DNA from: Acidobacteriota bacterium
GTDB lineage: Bacteria; Acidobacteriota; Terriglobia; Acidiferrales; UBA7541
Assembly (NCBI GenBank): GCA_021818865.1
Contig: JAKASX010000003.1
Location: 1-64,000 of the forward strand
Length of the DNA stretch: 64,000 bases
Direction: 5' to 3'
The translations under genes were made by a program, and so were the position numbers. Of the stretch, positions 6,326-13,055 are shown piece by piece. Position 1 is the first letter of the stretch, and each line of letters starts with the position of its first letter. A model generated the notes under the pieces. The model saw only the letters and a program-made list of their open reading frames with translations, was not told where the DNA came from and did not search any database.

Positions 6326-7894
6326 TCAAAACCGGTACACCTCGACGACATCGAGGCCGTCGTCGCGGACGCCGAGCAGAGGGTGGTGGCTGCGCCGGAT
6401 GACGTTGATGAGGGAGCTGGTTTCGAAATAGCGGCGGGAAACCTGAATCAGGAGGTAATCGCCGGGACGCGGCTCGTAATCCGGGTCGAAAAGCGGCACG
6501 ACTTGAATATCGGGGCGGCCGAACCGATGCATGTAGTAGCGGGTGCCCATCGGGTCGCTGGCCGCGACGCGGGCGCCGCGAGGAGCAACGCGCGCCACGT
6601 ACTTGTCGGCTTCGCGGACGCCGAGATCGTAGACCTCGTCGGGAGGGAAAAGCTGGCCGACGTTTTTCCGGCCGCCGCCGAACGCGTTCAAATACAGGCG
6701 GTTGTAGGGCGTCCAAGCGAGCGCATTCGCCATAGGCCAAGCGACCAACGTCAACGCCGCCGCGGCCACGGCCGTTCGCCACGCCCATCGTCTGCTTTTC
6801 GCCCAGACGTAGAACTTGCCCACGGCCCAACCGGCGGCGAGGTAGAACGAGGGCAGAATGATGACGAGGTAGCGAATCCATTTCGACCCGAACAGGGCGT
6901 AGGGCACGAACCAGAAGGTGAGCGTGACGCGCAGGAAAATCGAAATGAGCGAAGTCCTGTCGAAAAAGAGCAGCGCGATGCCGGCCGCCGCCGCAACGAT
7001 GATCGGAATCGGGGTTTTCACCAAAAAGACCCAAATGTAAAAATACCAAGGCAAGCCAAACGGGGTGGTCAAGGCGTTATTCAGATAAATCTGGCCATCC
7101 AGCAGATAGCCGTGATGCTGAATGGTCTTTTGCTCGCTGTAGCGCAGCATCGCGCGCAGATCCTTGGGCGAGAGAACCACTGGATTGCACAAGAGGAAAA
7201 CCAGGCCCATCACGACAAGCATGCGCCGGAAATAGGGCCCCATGTCGCGGCTGCGGATTCCCACCTGATTGGCGATGTGCCAGATGAGCACGATCAGGCC
7301 GAACTGGGCAATCGTTAGATAATACGCGGCTTGGCCCATGCCGAAGACGGCTCCCGAGAGCAGAAACCATTTTTTCGATTCGCGGTCGGTCTGGGCGAAC
7401 TTCCCGCGGTTGTAGCACGCGAACGCGGCAAGCGTGAAGAAAACGAACAGATTTTCTTCTTTGAGAACGCGGTTCAACGAGACCGAAAGCGGCGAGACGG
7501 CCCAGAAGACCGCGCCGAGGCCCGCGCCCAACGGCCCGATCATTTGCCTGCCAAGCCAATAGAGAATGAGAGCGGTGAGCGAACCAAGCAACGCGATGGG
7601 AAGGCGCAGCCAGGCCACATCCCGCACGTGCGGCCAGCCATGGCCGAGCGCCCAATGGTTGTACAGTTCGCCGGCGTCGAGGCTTCCCCACGCCAGCATT
7701 TTCATCACCATCGGATGTTCGCTGTTCACGCCGGCGAAATGGCCATGGCGGTATTTCTGGATGGCAGTCCATTTCGCGGCTTCGTCTTCGCTCAGACTGG
7801 CCTGGCCGAGGTGGTAAAACCGCAGACCCAGACTCGTGAGCAGAAGCAGCGCCAGGAAGAGAAGCTCGATTCGCCGCCCGCGACCGCTATTCAT
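6326..7894 (-). CDS. ArnT-like GT39 membrane glycosyltransferase
   Basis: 522 residues with about 11-12 transmembrane helices. The first periplasmic loop has the conserved acidic pair in SLSEDEAAKW (~34-42), the hallmark of GT39/ArnT/PMT enzymes that use polyprenyl-phosphate sugars. The C-terminal ~120 residues after the last helix form a soluble domain. The start at 7894 lies within the upstream permease's final codons (TATGAATAG), an 8-base overlap, and it precedes the deacetylase gene. Expected role: transfer of the sugar from undecaprenyl phosphate to an envelope acceptor such as lipid A at the periplasmic face. The acceptor is inferred from gene order, not from sequence. Confidence 0.85.
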   Translation of the reverse strand: MNSGRGRRIELLFLALLLLTSLGLRFYHLGQASLSEDEAAKWTAIQKYRHGHFAGVNSEHPMVMKMLAWGSLDAGELYNHWALGHGWPHVRDVAWLRLPIALLGSLTALILYWLGRQMIGPLGAGLGAVFWAVSPLSVSLNRVLKEENLFVFFTLAAFACYNRGKFAQTDRESKKWFLLSGAVFGMGQAAYYLTIAQFGLIVLIWHIANQVGIRSRDMGPYFRRMLVVMGLVFLLCNPVVLSPKDLRAMLRYSEQKTIQHHGYLLDGQIYLNNALTTPFGLPWYFYIWVFLVKTPIPIIVAAAAGIALLFFDRTSLISIFLRVTLTFWFVPYALFGSKWIRYLVIILPSFYLAAGWAVGKFYVWAKSRRWAWRTAVAAAALTLVAWPMANALAWTPYNRLYLNAFGGGRKNVGQLFPPDEVYDLGVREADKYVARVAPRGARVAASDPMGTRYYMHRFGRPDIQVVPLFDPDYEPRPGDYLLIQVSRRYFETSSLINVIRRSHHPLLGVRDDGLDVVEVYRF

Positions 7895-8996
7895 AAGCCA
7901 GGGCATCCACCGGATCGAATCGAGCGGCGCGATAGGCGGGATAACAGGCGCCGGCGGCGGCCGCAGCCAGCGCCAGCAGGATGGCGTTGGCAATCCAGAA
8001 TCCGGGAATCAGGATGGACAGCGAGGGCATACGAACGTGCAGGATGAAACGGGTGAGCCAGGTGACGCCCAGGCCAAGCAGCACCCCCAAACCGGCCATC
8101 ACCAGCGTTTCTTTGAGGATCAATCCAACGATTTGCGGCCGTGAGGCGCCGAGCGCTTTCAGAATTCCGATTTCGTGCGTGCGCTCGAGCACGATCGTGT
8201 AGGTCGCCAGAAATACCACGAGAAAGCTAATCGCGACGCCCAAGCCGACCATCGAGTGGATGAAAGGCTGCAGCGCCGGCAGATGCGAGGAGTTCATCAG
8301 CGTCAGATACTCTTTCATCGAGAGAATCTGATAGTTGGGCAAGAACTTGAGCAAGGCTTGGCGCGTCGCCTGGGTGTCGCCGGTGCTATGGACGTAGAAC
8401 ATTGAAACCTTGTCGCTCACACCGGTGATCTGCTGGGCGGTCTGAAGCGGCATGAAAAGGCGCGCGCCGCGGCCGCTTTCGACGATTCCGCAGATGGTGA
8501 AGGGATGGCCGAGGAGGGTTACCGTCTGACCGACGTGCAAGTGATACGCTTGCGCTTGGATGTTGTCGATAATCGCGTCGTTGGGCCCGCTGAAAGGACC
8601 GCCGGCGAGGAATTTGAAGCCTCCGCCTAGGTCGTTGAAGCTCTTGTAGTCAATTCCGTAAATGATTTCGAGCGTCTTCGTTTGCACCGTCACCAGAACC
8701 GGTGAAACTTTGGCCACTCCCGGCACCTGCAGGAGCTTTGCGCCGAGGGATTCCGGCAAAGAGGCCGAGGAAAACGAGAAGAAAATGGAGGAATTCGGTG
8801 GCCGCACCAGCAGATCCGCGCCGACGCCCTCGACGCGATGGCCCCATTCCGTCACCACGCCATTGATCATGCCCACGATCAGCAGAATGAGCACCACCTG
8901 GATCGCAACCGCGACCACGCACAAGCCCGTGCGCACCGGCCGCACCTGCAGGTTGTTCCGGATGAGACGCCAGTAACTGAATTCCTTTTTTGCCAT
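7887..8996 (-). CDS. ABC transporter permease, MacB/FtsX type
   Basis: 369 residues from ATG 8996 (MAKKEFSYWRLIRNNL). The first transmembrane helix (~25-45) is followed by a large periplasmic MacB-type core domain of about 190 residues, then three C-terminal helices of the FtsX domain with the cytoplasmic motif LERTHEIGILKALGA that docks on the ATPase. The final YRAARFDPVDALAYE is the usual FtsX-family ending. No ATPase or membrane-fusion gene adjoins it in this window, unusual for this type. It heads the coupled operon of GT39, deacetylase and GT2 genes, so a role in lipid or glycolipid extraction is possible but not shown. Confidence 0.85.
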   Translation of the reverse strand: MAKKEFSYWRLIRNNLQVRPVRTGLCVVAVAIQVVLILLIVGMINGVVTEWGHRVEGVGADLLVRPPNSSIFFSFSSASLPESLGAKLLQVPGVAKVSPVLVTVQTKTLEIIYGIDYKSFNDLGGGFKFLAGGPFSGPNDAIIDNIQAQAYHLHVGQTVTLLGHPFTICGIVESGRGARLFMPLQTAQQITGVSDKVSMFYVHSTGDTQATRQALLKFLPNYQILSMKEYLTLMNSSHLPALQPFIHSMVGLGVAISFLVVFLATYTIVLERTHEIGILKALGASRPQIVGLILKETLVMAGLGVLLGLGVTWLTRFILHVRMPSLSILIPGFWIANAILLALAAAAAGACYPAYRAARFDPVDALAYE

Positions 8997-9123
8997 GAGC
9001 GAACGGGAAGGCGAAACCGCAGCCGCCTGCCTGACCGCGTAACTGTAGCATTCGCGCACAGCGGCGGCAACGCCGACGGGACTGGCGCGGCGTTTGCTGG
9101 CGCCTTGCGTGATCGTTGGGCGC

Positions 9124-9151
9124 GAGTTTTCAACACCTGTGTTGAAAACTC
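9124..9151. repeat. Perfect 28-bp palindrome in an intergenic region
   Basis: The arms GAGTTTTCAACAC (9124-9136) and GTGTTGAAAACTC (9139-9151) are exact reverse complements around the spacer CT. The next bases, CTGTGGAAAT, resemble a degenerate DnaA box in reverse. It lies about 130 bases upstream of the permease operon start and 200 bases after the end of the next minus-strand gene. It lacks a T-run, so an operator or protein-binding site is more likely than a terminator. The rest of 8997-9349 shows nothing else recognisable. Confidence 0.7.
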
Positions 9152-9349
9152 TGTGGAAATGGGCCTCGCGGATTTGCCTAACCGCGCGAAAAAAAACGAG
9201 CTACTGCTCTTTGCACCAATCTTGTAGCAGTTGAAGCCGGGAGAAACGCGGCGCGAAGCGGAGGGAAGTCAGAGCAATATTATTTCGGGCAATTCGGGTG
9301 CCGAAAATGCGATTCTTCCGGAAAAAATTTTTCGACGGACCCGATTTTC

Positions 9350-9787
9350 TTAGTACCAGTGAGTCGTGGGCCGCTTCAAGTGGATTTCCACGTGGGGATT
9401 TTTCGCTGTGACCTCGTAATATTCGCCGAATGTTTGCCACCGCGGGGCGACCACCTGGATCAACACCTTGCCCTGCGGCATGTCGGGAAACGTGGCGTAG
9501 CCGTTGTCGTCCGTTTTCAGGTCCAATTCGACTTTTTGTTTCTTGTGAAGCAGGAACAGCAGCGATTGCCTTTCCTGGAAGCGGAGATAGACGCTCGCGT
9601 TGGACACCGCTTCCTTGTGCTTCCCGCCGACCACGTGGATGCGGATGTCGATGGGAGCGTCGTCCTGCCTTTTATCCTGGTTCTTCTGGCCGGCGCGGGC
9701 GGATTGCACCGCGAGAGGCGCCATCATCATCAGAGCGGCCCCGATCAGGATCGCCGCCGTTCTACCTGCTGTACCATTGCGTTTCAT
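9350..9787 (-). CDS. Secreted protein with carboxypeptidase-regulatory-like fold
   Basis: 145 residues. The start at 9787 has GGGAGG eight bases upstream and opens a signal peptide (MKRNGTAGRTAAILIGAALM ... AVQSARA). The mature part reads as a beta-sandwich: IDIRIHVVGGKHKEAVSNAS, then VYLRF, LDLKTDDNGYATFPDMPQG, VLIQVVAPRW and VEIHLKRP. The DDNGYATF and MPQGKVLIQV strands match the pattern of carboxypeptidase-regulatory/SpaA-like domains that serve as structural modules in exported proteins. No catalytic residues are seen. It is monocistronic, divergent from the downstream PLP enzyme gene. A structural or binding role in the periplasm is inferred. Confidence 0.65.
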   Translation of the reverse strand: MKRNGTAGRTAAILIGAALMMMAPLAVQSARAGQKNQDKRQDDAPIDIRIHVVGGKHKEAVSNASVYLRFQERQSLLFLLHKKQKVELDLKTDDNGYATFPDMPQGKVLIQVVAPRWQTFGEYYEVTAKNPHVEIHLKRPTTHWY

Positions 9788-10287
9788 TACTATCCCTCCC
9801 CCGGAAATGCTTGCCACCGGCGGCCTGCGTGGAAACTTGTCTGGTGCGCCTCGCAAAACCGGCCGAGGCCGTTGAGGCAAAACAAGCGGCGCTTCGTTCC
9901 CCACGGACGGGTCGATCCGCCCAACGAAGAATGCGTATCCTCTTGGATCGTAGCCCCTTTGGGCGAGATACCGCAACCGAAGCGTAACGGCGACTGGGCG
10001 GCGACGTAAGCGAACATTGACCGGGGCCGGACACTGGGGTAGTGTTTCGCTCGGCGCGACCGCCGTCCTCGTTTTGGAATTTGCTGCAAACAAATAGCCG
10101 CTTTGCGATCGGGATGGCAGGTCCCGTAAAAAGCCGTTTGGAGCCAGGAATTCGCCCTTCGACGAGATCGAGTTCCCGCGCACGGTGCGGCGACGCTTCT
10201 TAGTCCCGTATCTGCGGAGTGCTTTTGCCAACGGAAAAACTGGCCGGCGGGAGGTTCGCTCCACGCCTGCTCTGCGGCCAAGGAGAC
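9788..10287. other. 500-base divergent intergenic region
   Basis: Between the divergent secreted-protein gene and the PLP enzyme gene. It must contain both promoters, but no convincing -35/-10 pair, riboswitch fold or hidden gene was recognised. In particular no SAM-riboswitch-like structure was seen ahead of the trans-sulfuration enzyme. Confidence 0.5.
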
Positions 10288-11436
10288 ATGATTGCCATGG
10301 GATTTGCCACCGACGCCATACACGTGGGCCAGGAACCGGATCCGGCGACCGGAGCGATCGTCGCACCGATCTATCAGACCTCGACGTACGTGCAGGAAGA
10401 ATTCGGGAAGACGAAAGGGTACGACTACGCGCGCACAGCGCACCCGAACCGACGGTCGCTGGAGCGGTGCCTGGCGAAGCTGGAGGGCGGTGCGGGCGCC
10501 TTCGTTTTCACGTCCGGGATGGCGGCGATTGATTCAGTGTTCCGGTTGTTGCGGCCGGGAGACCATCTGATCGTTTCGCGCGCGGTTTACGGCGGCGTCT
10601 ACCGGTTGCTGACGCAACTGCTCGGGCAGTTTGGACTTGCCTTCGATTTTGTGGATACGTCTGACCTTCATGCGGTCGAAGCCGCGATTCGGCCTTCTAC
10701 GCGGATGATTTACGTGGAAACGCCAACCAACCCCACGATGATTCTGACCGACATCGCGGCCGTCGCGAAAATCGCGCGGGCGAGGGAAATCACGCTGGTG
10801 GTCGACAATACGTTTTTGAGCCCCTATTGCCAGCAGCCGCTCGCGCTGGGCGCGCACATCGTGGTGCATTCGATGACGAAATACTTAAACGGGCACAGCG
10901 ACGCGGTAGGCGGCGCGGCGATCCTCTCGCGGCAGGAAGATTTAGACCGCATCTATTTTCTGCAACGCTCGGCGGGCGCGGGGCTTGGGCCGATGGATTG
11001 CTGGCTGGTGTCGCGCGGAATCAAGACGCTGGCGGTGCGGATGGAGCAGCACAACTGTAACGGAATGGCCGTGGCGCGGTTCCTCGCATCGCACCCGAAA
11101 GTGAAGCGCGTCAATTATCCAGGGCTCGAGTCGCATCCGCAGCACGAGTTGGCCAAGCGCCAGCAGCGTGGCTTCGGCGCGATGATCAGCTTCGATCTGG
11201 GTTCGCTCGAAGCGGCGCGGAAGCTGCTGAATCACGTCCGCGTCTGCTCGCTGGCGGAGAGCCTGGGAGGGGTGGAAACGCTGATTTCGCATCCCGGCCA
11301 GATGACCCACGCTTCGATGCCGGCCGAATTTCGCGAGAAAGTCGGGATCACCGAGGGGCTGGTGCGGATTTCGGTGGGAATCGAAGACGTGGCGGATCTG
11401 ATCGCTGATCTGGATCAGGCGCTCGCCAAGGTGTGA
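10288..11436 (+). CDS. PLP-dependent trans-sulfuration enzyme (cystathionine gamma-synthase/lyase family)
   Basis: 382 residues of the Cys/Met-metabolism PLP family. Visible motifs: YQTSTYVQEEFG (~29-40), the substrate/PLP phosphate loop FVFTSGMAAI (~72-81), VDNTFLSPY (~172-180) with the PLP-ring aspartate, and HSMTKYLNGHSD with the Schiff-base lysine at ~198. The C-terminal SLAESLGGVETL and ISHPGQMTHA are also typical. AAGGAG lies two bases before ATG 10288 and 11 before ATG 10297, so the start is uncertain by three codons. The family includes cystathionine gamma-synthase (MetB), gamma-lyase and methionine gamma-lyase, and sequence reading alone does not separate them. Cytosolic, tetrameric in known members. 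No other Met/Cys pathway gene is adjacent. Confidence 0.85.
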   Translation: MIAMGFATDAIHVGQEPDPATGAIVAPIYQTSTYVQEEFGKTKGYDYARTAHPNRRSLERCLAKLEGGAGAFVFTSGMAAIDSVFRLLRPGDHLIVSRAVYGGVYRLLTQLLGQFGLAFDFVDTSDLHAVEAAIRPSTRMIYVETPTNPTMILTDIAAVAKIARAREITLVVDNTFLSPYCQQPLALGAHIVVHSMTKYLNGHSDAVGGAAILSRQEDLDRIYFLQRSAGAGLGPMDCWLVSRGIKTLAVRMEQHNCNGMAVARFLASHPKVKRVNYPGLESHPQHELAKRQQRGFGAMISFDLGSLEAARKLLNHVRVCSLAESLGGVETLISHPGQMTHASMPAEFREKVGITEGLVRISVGIEDVADLIADLDQALAKV

Positions 11437-11439
11437 GAG

Positions 11440-11456
11440 ACGAAATTCGAAACTCG
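11440..11456. repeat. A-rich dispersed repeat, copy 1
   Basis: The 17-mer ACGAAATTCGAAACTCG occurs here and again at 53782-53798, each in a short intergenic gap and each close to a CGAAAAACGAAA stretch. Two exact copies 42 kb apart suggest a dispersed intergenic repeat rather than chance. Confidence 0.6.
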
Positions 11457-11480
11457 AAAAACGAAACCTGAAATTCGCGG

Positions 11481-11503
11481 CTCGGTTACCGAGTTTCGGT
11501 TTT
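11481..11503 (+). terminator. Rho-independent terminator candidate
   Basis: The stem CTCGG-TTA-CCGAG (11481-11493) is followed by TTTCGGTTTT. It sits 45 bases after the PLP enzyme stop and abuts the stop of the converging HpnI-like gene. The longer inverted pair CGAAACTCG/CGAGTTTCG (11448-11456 and 11490-11498) can also form. Confidence 0.5.
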
Positions 11504-12731
11504 AGCGCTCGGCTTCCGAATCGAGCTTTTCCGGTGCGGCGCGAAATCCGGAGTGGTGGTCGGTCGTCGGCTGCGGAGTTGCGATCGGAACCAACTGGCC
11601 TTCGACGATGCGGTAATCGGCGTTGCGCCAGCGGACCTGGCTGCGGAAGAAACTGGCCAGCCAGAGAGTGAAGGCGAGCGCGTCCCAGACGGGGACCAGC
11701 AGCATTTTCCGCCAGATACCTGGCTCGCTCAGTCCGCGGCGGCCAATTTCCCAGGTCATAGCGGTCCGCAGCGCCGCGTAGAAACCCAGATACGCGAGGG
11801 CCGTCAGGGGCGTTGGCCTAATCGCCACTGCGGCGATCGCCCAGGCCAGCCCTTGCGTGAAAACCAAACCGATATGGCCCCAGGGACGCATGTGGCGCAT
11901 GACGACGAGCCAGCGCAGGCGCTTGGCCCACAAATCGCTCATCGAGTGATAGTCGGCAACGGTGAGAATCGTGTAGGGAAGCAGCTCGACCTGGTAGCCT
12001 TGCTCGGCGATCAGCCGACCGACCAGAAGGTCGTCCGCCGGGCGATTTTCCAGCGCGGCGTAGCCGCCGAAATCGTTGAGCCGGGCGCGGCGCGTGGCGA
12101 TCGTCGGCCCCAGGGCGAATTTGACGCCGTCGAGTTCCCGGGCCACCAGGATGCCGGCGTAAAAATCGGAAATCATTCCCACCGTTTGCAGCCGTTCGGC
12201 AAAGGTTTTTTCGCCGGTCGAAACGTAGAAGCAGGTCACCGCGCCCACATTTTGATGCGCCAGCGGAGCGACGACGCTGCGGAGATAATCGGGGCGGACG
12301 CGGACGTCGCTGTCGCTGATGACCAGCACTTCGTGTTGCGCCTCGCGCGTGAGCCGGGCGAGTTTCGCCACCTTGTCGTTCGTCGCGCGGCTGCCGTTGT
12401 GGAAGATGACGCGGATCTGGCGGGAGGGAAATTCGGCGCGCAGGCGCTCGACGAGCGGAAGAACGGGATCGTCACTCGACCCGACGCAGAACAGAATCTC
12501 GTAATTGGGGTAATCCTGTCGGCAGAAGCTGGCGAAATTTTCGTAAGCGTCGGGATCGAGACCCCGTATCGGTTTCAGGATGCTGACGGGTGGGGTGAAC
12601 GGTGGATCGGATTTTTCCGCGGCGGGAGGGCGGCGGAAAAATCGCAGGGAGCTGTACAGAACGAGCAGATAATAAATGAAAGGAAACGCCGCGATACCCA
12701 GCAACGCGTAGTCGACCATCCTCTGGACCAT
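11502..12731 (-). CDS. HpnI-like / ceramide-glucosyltransferase-type GT21 family glycosyltransferase
   Basis: 409 residues. ATG 12731 has AAGGAG five bases upstream. A single N-terminal membrane helix (~6-27) is followed by the GT domain: PPVSILKPIRGLDP (~47-60), the D1 region, ISDSDVRV (D-x-D, ~139-145), a late acidic GGYAALENRPADD, and the AKRLRW signature that represents (Q/R)xxRW. Two to three C-terminal helices follow. This is the hopanoid-associated HpnI type, which attaches GlcNAc to bacteriohopanetetrol from UDP-GlcNAc at the inner membrane. An HpnK-family deacetylase is encoded at 5356-6240, which would be the next enzyme, but HpnJ and squalene-hopene cyclase are not in view. An alternative is synthesis of another glycolipid. 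Confidence 0.82.
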   Translation of the reverse strand: MVQRMVDYALLGIAAFPFIYYLLVLYSSLRFFRRPPAAEKSDPPFTPPVSILKPIRGLDPDAYENFASFCRQDYPNYEILFCVGSSDDPVLPLVERLRAEFPSRQIRVIFHNGSRATNDKVAKLARLTREAQHEVLVISDSDVRVRPDYLRSVVAPLAHQNVGAVTCFYVSTGEKTFAERLQTVGMISDFYAGILVARELDGVKFALGPTIATRRARLNDFGGYAALENRPADDLLVGRLIAEQGYQVELLPYTILTVADYHSMSDLWAKRLRWLVVMRHMRPWGHIGLVFTQGLAWAIAAVAIRPTPLTALAYLGFYAALRTAMTWEIGRRGLSEPGIWRKMLLVPVWDALAFTLWLASFFRSQVRWRNADYRIVEGQLVPIATPQPTTDHHSGFRAAPEKLDSEAER

Positions 12732-13055
12732 CCCTCTCCTTGACGACGCGGGAATCCCGCCGCCGCCGTACCTAGCAGAATAGCAGGAATCCGCTCGGCG
12801 GGGCGAGCATGCGGCGATGAACGCTTGCTTTGGACGTGAAACCGGGCAGCGCCGTAATGTCGCCCCGCATCTTAACGTTCGCCTGGCGGCGTGGAGAAGG
12901 CGCTTTCGTTGAGTCTGCCGGGGCTTTATGATAGGCTTCGTGGCAGGCCGGAGCCTTTCCGCCGGCAAGATCGGCGCCTCTAACGCCCGCCGGCCGCCGG
13001 GGCGGCGGCATTTCTCGAATCTAGGGTTCGTTGCCAGGCTCGGGAGAATACCTGT
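12732..13055. other. 324-base divergent intergenic region
   Basis: Between the HpnI-like gene (minus) and the asparagine-synthase-like gene (plus). Apart from the ribosome binding site GGGAG ahead of the plus-strand gene, no hidden gene, hairpin or confident promoter was recognised. Confidence 0.45.

Noticed and set aside
9788-10287. SAM riboswitch ahead of the trans-sulfuration enzyme
   Set aside because: No stem arrangement or conserved core resembling a known SAM aptamer could be found in the 500 bases.
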